From contig NZ_JADCNH010000019.1 in assembly GCF_018904615.1 (NCBI RefSeq), forward strand, positions 17,556 through 81,555: 64,000 nucleotides of DNA, given 5' to 3'. The notes beneath the pieces are model-generated. The model did no database searches. It was given only the letters and a program-made list of their open reading frames with translations, and was not told the DNA's origin. Source of the DNA: Verticiella alkaliphila (GTDB lineage: Bacteria > Pseudomonadota > Gammaproteobacteria > Burkholderiales > Burkholderiaceae_B). Made by a program: the position numbers and the translations under genes. Shown piece after piece: positions 52,788 through 60,843 of this stretch (its first letter is position 1; every line of letters starts with the position of its first letter).

Positions 52788-53777
52788 TCAATCCAGCGTG
52801 ATGTTCTGCTTGCGGATGATCTCGGACCACAAGGCGTGGTCGTGTTCGATCACCTCCTTGTACTCCGCAGGCCCGGTGCTTTCGGGGACGACGAAGCCGA
52901 GCTTCTGGAACGATTCCCGAAACTCGGGCTGGGCCAGGGCGCTTCTGGCCGAGTGTGCCAGGGCGTCGATGACCCCATCCGGCGTGCCCGCCGCCACGGC
53001 CAGGCCGTAGCGGATCAGCACCTGGTACGCTGGGTACCCCGCCTCTGCGAACGTCGGCACGTCGTTCAGGATGGGCAGCCGCTCGGAATGGGCAAGGGCC
53101 AGGGCTTTGAGCTTGCCGCTCTCGATGAATGGAAGTGTCGAGCCGATTACGCCAAACCATGCCTGGATCTCATTGGTCATCAGCGCCGCCACGCCGGGCG
53201 AGCCACCGCGGTACGGCACATGGGTCATCTGTATGGCCGCCTGTTGCGAGAAGAGCTCTGCAGCCAGATGAAAGCTTCCCCCTTTTCCGGTCGAGCCGAA
53301 GTTGAGCTTGCCCGGATGGGCGCGGGCGTAGGCCACGAACTCCTCGAGGTTGTTGACCGGCAGGTCTGCGTTCACCACGAGCACGACGGGCAGGTCGCTC
53401 AGGAGAGCCACCGGCGTGAGTCTGTCGGGATCGTAAGGCAGCTTGGTATAGAGCAGCTTGTTGAGCACCATGCTCGAGTCGGTAGACAACAGCATGGTGT
53501 AGCCGTCTGGCTTTGAGCGCGCGACCTCGGCCGTGCCAATGATGCCGTTGGCGCCCGCTTTGTTCTCGATGACCACCGGCTGGCCGAGATCCTGCGCCAT
53601 CTGGTTGCCCAGCGTGCGAGCCAGAAGATCCGTGGTGGCCCCCGCCGCGTAGGGGACGACAAACGTGATTGGCCGGCTGGGAAAGTCTGCGGCACTGGCG
53701 GAGCCAGCGGCTGTCGCGACGGCGAGCGTCGCGAGCCAGGTCGCGATCCGGCGCGACAGCGTGTTTGAGCGAGTCAT
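52788..53777 (-). CDS. Bug-type periplasmic solute receptor
   Basis: The 329-residue product has a signal peptide cleaved near ASAADFPS. The first loop is FVVPYAAGATTDLLAR, with Ala-Gly-Ala in place of Pro-Gly-Gly; ENKAGANGIIG and VPYRGGSP follow. A strong ribosome binding site (GGAGACA, minus strand) precedes ATG 53777. It is the last gene of the ten-gene minus-strand operon starting at 62223. Two Bug proteins in one operon may bind different acids, or one may be sensory. Confidence 0.93.
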   Translation of the reverse strand: MTRSNTLSRRIATWLATLAVATAAGSASAADFPSRPITFVVPYAAGATTDLLARTLGNQMAQDLGQPVVIENKAGANGIIGTAEVARSKPDGYTMLLSTDSSMVLNKLLYTKLPYDPDRLTPVALLSDLPVVLVVNADLPVNNLEEFVAYARAHPGKLNFGSTGKGGSFHLAAELFSQQAAIQMTHVPYRGGSPGVAALMTNEIQAWFGVIGSTLPFIESGKLKALALAHSERLPILNDVPTFAEAGYPAYQVLIRYGLAVAAGTPDGVIDALAHSARSALAQPEFRESFQKLGFVVPESTGPAEYKEVIEHDHALWSEIIRKQNITLD

Positions 53778-53818
53778 GATTGTCTCCTTCGTGGTTGTTG
53801 TGGGAATACCGGGACGAG

Positions 53819-54580
53819 TCAGAACATGCGCTCGCCACCGTTGACATGCAGCGCATGGCCGTTCACGAACGGTGCGCTCACGAGGTACAGGCAGCCGTCG
53901 GCCACGTCGTCCACCTGCCCCCAACGTCGGACCGGAATGCTTGCCGCCTTGGCTTGCCTGTCGGTGTTCGGGTACTGGCTCCAGTCCCTCTCGGTGTCGA
54001 TCGCGCCCGGGACAAGCGTGTTGCAGGTGATCCCGAGCGGTGCAAGCTCGCCCGCCATCGCCATCGTCAGACCGTGCATGCCAGCCTTGCAGGTGATGTT
54101 GTGGGCGCGGTTGGGCATGTGGCCCCAGAACCCGTCATACCCAGAGACGTGCACGATGCGCCCCCAGCCGCGCGCTTTCATGCCCGGTAAGACTGCCGAA
54201 TCCAGATAGAACAGCGCGTTCAGATTCGTCTCGATCACCTCGCGCCAGTCGTTCACCGTGATGTCGAGAAACGGTTGGTGGCGTCGCCGGCCGACGTTCG
54301 AGACCGCGATGTCCACGGCACCAAAACGATCGATGGCTGCCGAGACCATGTCACTGACCGCCCCCGGGTCGCCAACATTGGCCATGATGCCGATGGCCTG
54401 GCCGCCGGCGGCCTCGATTTCGTCCACGACCTTGTCCACGTTCTCCCTGTTCCGGGATCCATTGATGACCACATTCGCGCCGGCAGCAGCCAGGCGTCGC
54501 GCAATGGCCCGGCCGATGTTCTGCCCCGAGCCCGTGACGATCGCAGTGCGGCCAGCCAGGGCCTTGCTTGGGTCCGTCAT
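53819..54580 (-). CDS. SDR-family protein with altered catalytic Tyr
   Basis: The 253-residue protein has the SDR cofactor motif VTGSGQNIGRA and a Ser in HVSGYDG, but the YxxxK motif reads NITCKAG: the catalytic Tyr is Asn, Lys is kept. SNVG replaces NNAG. This suggests a subgroup with a different proton donor (the preceding His is a candidate) or one that only binds. The rest (PLGITCNTLVPGAIDTERDW) is well preserved, so it is not simply decayed. It lies between two Bug genes in the minus-strand operon. Confidence 0.85.
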   Translation of the reverse strand: MTDPSKALAGRTAIVTGSGQNIGRAIARRLAAAGANVVINGSRNRENVDKVVDEIEAAGGQAIGIMANVGDPGAVSDMVSAAIDRFGAVDIAVSNVGRRRHQPFLDITVNDWREVIETNLNALFYLDSAVLPGMKARGWGRIVHVSGYDGFWGHMPNRAHNITCKAGMHGLTMAMAGELAPLGITCNTLVPGAIDTERDWSQYPNTDRQAKAASIPVRRWGQVDDVADGCLYLVSAPFVNGHALHVNGGERMF

Positions 54581-54621
54581 GTCTTTCTCCTGTTGATGTC
54601 GCCGCGTCTGGCGAAAAGCAT

Positions 54622-55587
54622 TCAGTTCAGCTGGACGCCGGCTTCCCTGACTGCCACGCCCCAGCGCTCGATGTCAGCGGCGATGAAGTCCGCGAACGCC
54701 TGACGGCTCATGCGCAAGGTGGTGCTGCCGCGCTGGCGCGTCTCCGCCTGCCATTGCGGCGAATCGACGATGGCGGAGATCTCGCGATGCAAGGCATCCA
54801 GAATCCCGGGCGGCGTGCCCACGGGCGCCAGGATTCCGGACCAGGGGACGCCGCGCACGGGATAGCCCAGTTCTTGCAGCGTCGGCACATCGGGCAAGAT
54901 GGACACTCGCTCCTCACCGCTGACTGCCAGCGCTCTGAGTCGTCCCTGCTTGATGAGCGGGTCCGCGACCGAGACAACTTCGAACATCGCGTCGATCTGA
55001 TTGCCGACCAGGTCGCTCATGGCAGCGACGCCGCCCTTGTAGGGCACGTGCGCGATGTCCAGGCCGGCTGCGTCCATGAGCATTTCCATGACGAGGTGAT
55101 TCGTGACGCCATTGCCGCCGGAGCCATAGTTGAGGTCTCCCGGCGCGGCCTTGGCCGACTCGATGAACCCTTGCGCGGTCTGGTAGGACGATGCGGCGTT
55201 CACGACCAGAACGAGCGGCGCTGCGCTGATTGGCGCGATGGGGGCGAAGTCCGTCTTCGGGTCGTAGCGCAGCGACGTATAGATCCAGCCGTTGATCGTG
55301 AGTGGCCCGCTTGAGGAGGCGAGCAGGGTGTAGCCGTCGGGCTGAGCGCGTGCCACGAGTTCAGCGGCCATGCTGGCGCCGCTTCCCGGACGGTTCTCCA
55401 CGACGAACGGTTGTCCCATGTTTTCGCCCAGACGCTGGGCCAGACGCCGCGTGATCTCATCAGTTGCCTGGCCGGGCGGGAAACCGACGATCACCCGCAC
55501 GGGCTTCTCGGGGTAGCTTTTCTGGGCATGCACAGGTGTGATGACGGCGCAAGCCGCCAGCGCGCATGCGAGCGCGATGTTCTTCAT
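54622..55587 (-). CDS. Bug-type periplasmic solute receptor
   Basis: The 321-residue product has a signal peptide cleaved near VHAQKSYP. The first loop reads VIVGFPPGQATDEITRR (Gly before FPPG and Gln in place of Gly), then ENRPGSGASM and VPYKGG. It follows a CitE-like gene by 24 bases and precedes the SDR gene. It probably supplies the acid for this operon; the altered first loop suggests a ligand unlike that of the other Bug proteins here. Confidence 0.92.
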   Translation of the reverse strand: MKNIALACALAACAVITPVHAQKSYPEKPVRVIVGFPPGQATDEITRRLAQRLGENMGQPFVVENRPGSGASMAAELVARAQPDGYTLLASSSGPLTINGWIYTSLRYDPKTDFAPIAPISAAPLVLVVNAASSYQTAQGFIESAKAAPGDLNYGSGGNGVTNHLVMEMLMDAAGLDIAHVPYKGGVAAMSDLVGNQIDAMFEVVSVADPLIKQGRLRALAVSGEERVSILPDVPTLQELGYPVRGVPWSGILAPVGTPPGILDALHREISAIVDSPQWQAETRQRGSTTLRMSRQAFADFIAADIERWGVAVREAGVQLN

Positions 55588-55611
55588 GGTCTCCTCCGGT
55601 GTGTTTTTTCG

Positions 55612-56475
55612 TCAGCCGTTCTGGCCGATCGCTGCCTGGAATGCAATGACTCGCCGCGCCTGCTCGGCATGCAGGTTCTCGACCATCTTGCCGTCGAGCA
55701 CGGCGATCCCCTGACCGGCCTGCCGGGTCTCGTCCCACGCCTGCACGACGCGTTGTGCGAGCCGTACCTCGTCTGGCGTGGGGCCGAACGCGCGGTTCGC
55801 CGGCGCGACCTGGGCAGGATGGATCAGCGTCTTGCCATCGAAGCCGAGATCACGCCCCTGGATGCACAGTGCCGTGAACGCCGGCTCATCGTCCAATACC
55901 GGCGAGACGCCATCCAGCACGTCGCGTCCATATCGCCGCGCCGCGTTGACCGTCCGTGACAGGGCATAGAGAAGGGCACCGCGCCCACTCGTGTCGCGTG
56001 CCCGCAGCTCCTTCATCAGGTCGGACGTCCCCATGACCAGCACCGCGACCCCGTCCTGCGCGGCAATTGCATCGACATTGGCCACCCCGGCAGGCGTCTC
56101 GATCATGACCCACAGCGCTGCGCGTGATCCGAGTTCGCGCAGTCGCCGCACATACATGCCGGCCAGCGCTGCGTCGTGCACTTTCGGGACGAGAATGGCG
56201 TCGGGCCCGGCAGCTACGGCGGCGGCAAGATCATCTTCGCCCCAGCGGGTGTCCAGTCCGTTCACCCGGATTAGCACTTCTCGTCGGCCATAGCCCCCAG
56301 CACGCACCTGGGCGCAAGCCAGCGCGCGCGCCTGCAGCTTCGCCGCGGGCGTCACTGCGTCTTCCAGGTCGAATATCACGACGTCGATGTTGAGCTCGCG
56401 GGCCTTGTCCATGGCGCGCTGGTTCGTTGCCGGCATGTACAGCGCGGATCGGCGCGGGCGGATGTCGTGGTTCAT
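55612..56475 (-). CDS. CitE-like HpcH/HpaI family lyase
   Basis: The 287-residue protein has RRSALYMPATNQRAMDKA at the start, the metal site VIFDLEDAV, Glu in VMIETPAGVAN, and FDGKTLIHPAQV at about residue 215. These are the marks of citramalyl-/malyl-CoA lyases. It lies 12 bases after another CitE-like gene. The two are distant relatives, so they may act on different CoA esters or form a two-subunit enzyme. Expected products are a 2-oxo acid (pyruvate or glyoxylate) and a short acyl-CoA. Confidence 0.9.
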   Translation of the reverse strand: MNHDIRPRRSALYMPATNQRAMDKARELNIDVVIFDLEDAVTPAAKLQARALACAQVRAGGYGRREVLIRVNGLDTRWGEDDLAAAVAAGPDAILVPKVHDAALAGMYVRRLRELGSRAALWVMIETPAGVANVDAIAAQDGVAVLVMGTSDLMKELRARDTSGRGALLYALSRTVNAARRYGRDVLDGVSPVLDDEPAFTALCIQGRDLGFDGKTLIHPAQVAPANRAFGPTPDEVRLAQRVVQAWDETRQAGQGIAVLDGKMVENLHAEQARRVIAFQAAIGQNG

Positions 56476-56487
56476 GATCTTGCCTCC

Positions 56488-57384
56488 CTACATGCCGATC
56501 AGGTCGGCTTTGCGCAGGGTGTTCTGCAGGATCCGGATGGATGCTGCGTCCACCATGTCACCGTCCACCGCCACCGCACCCAGGCCGTTGGCCTCCGCTT
56601 CGGCGTATGCTGCCGCGAGCTTTCGCGCTCGTGCCACTGAATCGGCCGACGGCGAGTACTCGCCGTTGGCGATGTCGATCTGGCTCGGGTGAATGGCCCA
56701 TTTGCCCACCGCGCCCAGGATGCGGGAGCGGCGGCATTCCTCAAGGTAGCCTTCCGGGTTTTTGATGCCGGCATACGGGCCATCGACCATGTCGATGCCC
56801 GCGGCGCGCGCAGCGATGACGACCTTGTTGCGGGCGTAGTGCCAGACGTCGCCGGGATATTGGCCCGTGCCGCCGATGGACTTGATGTCGACGCCTTGTG
56901 AGGCGGAGTAGTCCCCGGGCCCGAAGATCAGCGCTTCCAGGCGCGGTGACGCCTTGGCGATCTCCTCGGCGTTGATCATGGCCTCGACTTCCTCGATCAA
57001 CACCTCCAGCCCGATGCGCCGGGTCAGGCCGAGCCGGGCCTCGAGTTGCGTGAGCAGAACGTCGACCCACCAGACGTCTCGCGCGGCCTTGACCTTGGGC
57101 ACGATGATGATGTCCAGCGAGTCACCGGCCTGTTCCACGATCTGGATGATGTCCTGATGGGCGTACTCGGTCTCCAGGTTGTTGATGCGCACTGCCCGCG
57201 TCTTGCTGCCCCAGTCGAGCGTCTTGAGCGCGGTCACAACCTTGTCGCGGGCTGAGGCCTTCTCACTGGGTGCGACCGAGTCCTCCAGATCCAGGAACAC
57301 CAGATCGGCATCGCTCGCGGCGGCCTTGGCCATCATCTTTTCGCTGCTGCCCGGGGTGGACAGCTCGGATCTGCGCAATCGCAT
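56488..57384 (-). CDS. malyl-CoA/beta-methylmalyl-CoA lyase-like protein
   Basis: The 298-residue protein has MRLRRSELSTPGSSEKMMAK, the metal site LVFLDLEDSVAPSEK, AVRINNLETEYAHQDI, LIEEVEAM and KWAIHPSQIDIAN. The GNxLET-like segment and GPGDYSASQGV are typical of the L-malyl-CoA/beta-methylmalyl-CoA lyase branch rather than of CitE proper. The start ATG 57384 lies 1 base after the CoA-transferase stop. In the operon it would cleave the hydroxyacyl-CoA made by the MaoC hydratases. Confidence 0.9.
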   Translation of the reverse strand: MRLRRSELSTPGSSEKMMAKAAASDADLVFLDLEDSVAPSEKASARDKVVTALKTLDWGSKTRAVRINNLETEYAHQDIIQIVEQAGDSLDIIIVPKVKAARDVWWVDVLLTQLEARLGLTRRIGLEVLIEEVEAMINAEEIAKASPRLEALIFGPGDYSASQGVDIKSIGGTGQYPGDVWHYARNKVVIAARAAGIDMVDGPYAGIKNPEGYLEECRRSRILGAVGKWAIHPSQIDIANGEYSPSADSVARARKLAAAYAEAEANGLGAVAVDGDMVDAASIRILQNTLRKADLIGM

Positions 57385-57385
57385 G

Positions 57386-58636
57386 TCAATCTCCTTGGGG
57401 TGAAATGGTGACGACGCCGTCGGCGACGAAAGCTGCGATCTCGGTCTCGTCGTAGCCGTGCGCTCTGAGGACTGCGTCGGTGTGCTCGGCGAGCAGGGGG
57501 GCACGTCGCGGCGGCGTTGCCGGCGTGCCGGCGAGCTTGATCGGGACGCCGGCAAAGACGCCGGGATGCTCGCTACCCGGATGTGGCAAGGTCACGAGCA
57601 TCTGTCTTGCGTGCACGTGTGGGTCCTTGAAGATGTCGCCCGCGTCGTTGACCGGGCCGGCGGGCACGAAGCCACCCAGCGCCTGCATGACCTGCTGCTT
57701 GGTGCGCTGGCGCGTCCAGGCGCTCAGAAGCTCGCGCACCTGCGCGGCGTTGCGCGTACGCTGCCGGTTGGAGTTGTATCGAGGGTCGTCAGCCAACTCT
57801 GGCGCGCCGATCAGGCGGCACAGCTCTCGCCACAGGTTCTCGCGCGGCGCGGCGATGGTCACCCAGCCATCGGACGTGGGAAAGTTGTCGAACGGGCATA
57901 GCAGCGGGTGGCTGGTGCCTTGTGGCCGGGGGATCTCGCCCGTGTAGGCGTGTTGGTAGACGATGCGCTCGCATAGCGCGAGGATGCTGTCGTACATCGC
58001 CACGTCCACGAACTGGCCGCGTCCGGTCTTCTCGGCCTGGCGCAAGGCGGAGGCGACGCCGAAAGCGGTCAGCGCCGCCGGAAAGATGTCGCCCACGCCG
58101 GGGCCGATCTTGACCGGCGTGTCTGCGTCAGGGCCCGTGATGCCCATGATGCCGCCCATGGCCTGCGCCACCACGTCAAAGGCCGGCCACTCGGCATACG
58201 GGCTCTCGCCCGTTCGGGGGTCCCCAAAGCCGCGAATGCAGCCGTAGACCAGCCGCGGATTGTGTTCGCGCAGCGTCTCAAAGCCCAGTCCCAGCCGGTC
58301 CATGACGCCCACGCGGAAGTTCTCGAGCAGCACGTCGGCGTCTTGCACCAGGCGCAGCAGGATGTCGCGACCGCCGGGTTGCTTCAGATCGAGCGTGACG
58401 CTGCATTTGTTGCGATTCACGCTCTGGAAGTAGCCGCCGAAATGCTGCGCCTCGTCGTCCGGGAAGTGCGGACCCTGATTGCGCGTCTGGTCCCCGTTTA
58501 TCGGCTCGATCTTGATGACGTCGGCCCCCATGTCGCCCAGCATCATGGCGCAGTAAGGGCCAGCCAGCATTTGGGTGAGGTCGATCACCTTCACCCCTGC
58601 GAGCGGGCCGGTGGCCGATCGTTGCCACTGGCTCAT
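57386..58636 (-). CDS. CaiB/BaiF (family III) CoA-transferase
   Basis: The 416-residue protein has LAGVKVIDLTQMLAGPYC, MGADVIKIEPINGD and VNRNKCSVTLDLK, with the candidate catalytic Asp in GPGVGDIFPA. The ATG at 58636 overlaps the MaoC stop as ATGA. Among dicarboxylate CoA-transferases, GPGVGD is seen in enzymes acting on itaconate, mesaconate or succinate; I cannot fix the substrate. It sits between the hydratase and lyase genes, so it probably loads CoA onto the acid entering this route or moves CoA within a dicarboxyl-CoA. Confidence 0.92.
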   Translation of the reverse strand: MSQWQRSATGPLAGVKVIDLTQMLAGPYCAMMLGDMGADVIKIEPINGDQTRNQGPHFPDDEAQHFGGYFQSVNRNKCSVTLDLKQPGGRDILLRLVQDADVLLENFRVGVMDRLGLGFETLREHNPRLVYGCIRGFGDPRTGESPYAEWPAFDVVAQAMGGIMGITGPDADTPVKIGPGVGDIFPAALTAFGVASALRQAEKTGRGQFVDVAMYDSILALCERIVYQHAYTGEIPRPQGTSHPLLCPFDNFPTSDGWVTIAAPRENLWRELCRLIGAPELADDPRYNSNRQRTRNAAQVRELLSAWTRQRTKQQVMQALGGFVPAGPVNDAGDIFKDPHVHARQMLVTLPHPGSEHPGVFAGVPIKLAGTPATPPRRAPLLAEHTDAVLRAHGYDETEIAAFVADGVVTISPQGD

Positions 58637-59118
58637 CGTTCGCCCCAGTGGCTGCGCCGCTTCATGAGCACGTGTCGCTCGCCGGTAAAGACGACCTTGC
58701 GGTCCTGGTTGATACCGACGTGGCGAAAGGTGACGAGGCCCGCACCGTCGCGAGCGCCGTCCTCCTTGCGCAGGACTTCGGTGAAGGCGGTCAGCGTGTC
58801 GCCGTGGAACACCGGGTTACTGAAGCGGATGCGATTGAGTCCGCGTTCCTCCAGCACCTGCTCGGCGGTGTCCTGTGCGGCCAGGCCGATGATGAACGAG
58901 GCTGTGATACCGCCGAAATTGATGCGTTGACCGAAGGCCGAGCCGAGCATTCGGTGCTCGTTGAAGTGGCCCTGAGCCGTGTTGAGCACCTGCAGGGTGA
59001 TGCCGACGTTGTCGGTCTCCGTGATGGTGCGTCCGCGTGCGTGCTGGAAGACGTCGCCCACGGCGAAGTCCTCGAAGTAATTGTTGGCGGCAGTCAGTCG
59101 CGAAACGGGTGTGTTCAT
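58633..59118 (-). CDS. MaoC-type hot-dog hydratase
   Basis: The 161-residue single hot-dog protein has ARGRTITETDNVGITL and GHFNEHRMLGSAFGQRI, followed by RFSNPVFHGDTL. The GRT-(IV)-TETDN start is typical of mesaconyl-CoA and related dicarboxyl-CoA hydratases. Its start overlaps the dehydrogenase stop, and its stop overlaps the CoA-transferase start, both as ATGA. It may hydrate the enoyl-CoA made by the dehydrogenase or pair with the second MaoC protein at 60335. Confidence 0.9.
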   Translation of the reverse strand: MNTPVSRLTAANNYFEDFAVGDVFQHARGRTITETDNVGITLQVLNTAQGHFNEHRMLGSAFGQRINFGGITASFIIGLAAQDTAEQVLEERGLNRIRFSNPVFHGDTLTAFTEVLRKEDGARDGAGLVTFRHVGINQDRKVVFTGERHVLMKRRSHWGER

Positions 59119-60332
59119 GATTTGGCGGCTCCCAACAGACGGTCCGAGATGATGCGTTTCTGTATCTCCGAGGTGCCTTCGAAGATCTTGGTCAGCCGCG
59201 CGTCGCGCCAGTAACGCTCGACAGCGAAATCCGTCGTGTAGCCGGCACCGCCGTGGATCTGCAGTGCCTCGCTGGTCACACGTTCGGCCATCTCTGAAGC
59301 CAGCAGCTTGACCATGGACGATTCCTTGTCGCAGCGTCGGCCGCTGTCGATCTCCGTGCACACGTGATACATCAGCTGTCGCGCGGCCTCGATCTCGGTA
59401 GCCATGTCAGCGATCTTGAAACGGATGGCCTGGAACTCGCCGATCGGCTTGCCGAACTGCACGCGCTCATGGGCGTAGCGAATCGCGTCCTCGAGCGCGC
59501 CTCGGGCCAGGCCGATAGCCCGCGCGGCGGTGTGAGCGCGCGCCACCTCGAGCTTGCCCATCACGGTGTAGAACGCATTGCCTTCCTCGCCGATCAATGC
59601 GTCGGCCGGAACCCGGCAGTTGTCGAAAGCGAGCTCGAAGGTCTTCCAGCCGCGATAGCCAATCTTGTTGACGGGCGTGCCCTGGACACCAGGCGGCAGC
59701 GTGCCGCGCTCCTTGGGGATGTGGAACGCGCTGATGCCCTTGTGCCGCGCCTTGGGATCCACATCAGGGTCCGTGCGCGCCATCACGGTGAGGTAGTCCG
59801 CGCCGTCGGCGAAGGTGCACCACATCTTGGAGCCATTGATGACCCAATGCTCGCCATCGCGCCTTGCGCGGCACGACAGGTTGGCGACATCAGAGCCCGC
59901 ATTGGGTTCGGACAGTGCGAAGGCACCCAGGTATTCCCCGCTGGCCATGCGCGGCAGATACTTGCGCTTTTGTTCTGGCGTGAAACCGTTGCCTGCCCCG
60001 TTGCCACGCGCCATGATGCTGGCCACGCTCATCCAGCCACGAGAGAGCTCTTCGGCGACCAGGCAATATTCGAAGCAGCCAAGCCCCAGGCCGCCGTACT
60101 CCTGAGGTATCAGGATGCCGAAGAGGCCGAGCTCGGCCATCTTGTCGCGCAGCGCCATGGGGATCTCTCCGTTCTGCGGGTCGAGCCGATTGGCCGTCGG
60201 CAGCACTTCCTTCATGGCAAAGTCGCGTGCGGCCTGCTGAATCATCAGCCGCTCATCGGTCATGTACGAGGGGACGGCGTCGTCGCGGTCTGCAAGCGCG
60301 GTGGGGCGTGTCGTGTCGTGATGCTGGGCCAT
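59115..60332 (-). CDS. acyl-CoA dehydrogenase
   Basis: The 405-residue flavoenzyme has FALSEPNAGSDVANL, GSKMWCTFADGADYL, RVQFGKPIGEFQAIRFKIADM, QIHGGAGYTTDFAVER and IFEGTSEIQ with the catalytic Glu. The N-terminal 25 residues before LMIQQAARDFA are an extension; ATG 60264 is an alternative start. It lies 2 bases after the upstream MaoC stop. The order dehydrogenase, hydratases, lyases resembles methylsuccinyl-CoA to mesaconyl-CoA chemistry, an inference. Confidence 0.93.
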   Translation of the reverse strand: MAQHHDTTRPTALADRDDAVPSYMTDERLMIQQAARDFAMKEVLPTANRLDPQNGEIPMALRDKMAELGLFGILIPQEYGGLGLGCFEYCLVAEELSRGWMSVASIMARGNGAGNGFTPEQKRKYLPRMASGEYLGAFALSEPNAGSDVANLSCRARRDGEHWVINGSKMWCTFADGADYLTVMARTDPDVDPKARHKGISAFHIPKERGTLPPGVQGTPVNKIGYRGWKTFELAFDNCRVPADALIGEEGNAFYTVMGKLEVARAHTAARAIGLARGALEDAIRYAHERVQFGKPIGEFQAIRFKIADMATEIEAARQLMYHVCTEIDSGRRCDKESSMVKLLASEMAERVTSEALQIHGGAGYTTDFAVERYWRDARLTKIFEGTSEIQKRIISDRLLGAAKS

Positions 60333-60334
60333 GG

Positions 60335-60832
60335 CTATTTTCCCTGTACCTTCCTGCTGATCATGTTCGTGCGCTTGAAGTCGATGACCCGAGCGCCGGC
60401 GGCGTTGAATCCTTCCGTGTGCCAGGTCGCAATGCCGGCGTCAGTGCGGCTGTTCGATGGCCGCAACTCCAGGACGGTGCTTCGGGAGGTCAGCGTGTCT
60501 CCGGGGTAAACCGGCTCATGGAAGGTGAGATCCTCCACGCCAAGAAACGCCCCGCCGGATTCACTCAAATCCTCCACTGACATGCCGAAGACGGTCAGAA
60601 ACACCAGCATGGGGTTCAGGACCATGCCGGGATGGCCGTGTGCGCGTGCATACTCGGCGTTGAAGTAGAGCGGGTTGAAGTGCAGCGTATTGGTCGTGAA
60701 GGCGATGTTGTCTGCATCAGTGAGCGTGCGGCCCCAGTGGTGTTCGAACACCTGGCCCACCTGCATGTCATCCAGACCGTTGCCCTTGGGCCATAGCTTT
60801 GCCTTGTCTAGCATGGCTTGTGCGTCTTGCAT
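60335..60832 (-). CDS. MaoC-type hot-dog hydratase, second copy
   Basis: The 165-residue hot-dog protein has HHWGRTLTDADNIAFTTNTL, LHFNPLYFNAEYARAHGHPG, FLGVEDLTFHEPVYPGDTL and TERNMI-like end residues (FKRTNMISRK). It is a relative of the one at 58633, with the same GRT-x-T-x-ADN opening. Two hot-dog proteins in one operon may form a heteromer or act in sequence. The ATG at 60832 is chosen because upstream sequence overlaps the MmgE/PrpD gene. Start and stop lie 11 and 2 bases from the neighbours. Confidence 0.9.
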   Translation of the reverse strand: MQDAQAMLDKAKLWPKGNGLDDMQVGQVFEHHWGRTLTDADNIAFTTNTLHFNPLYFNAEYARAHGHPGMVLNPMLVFLTVFGMSVEDLSESGGAFLGVEDLTFHEPVYPGDTLTSRSTVLELRPSNSRTDAGIATWHTEGFNAAGARVIDFKRTNMISRKVQGK

Positions 60833-60843
60833 GGGTTGTCCTC

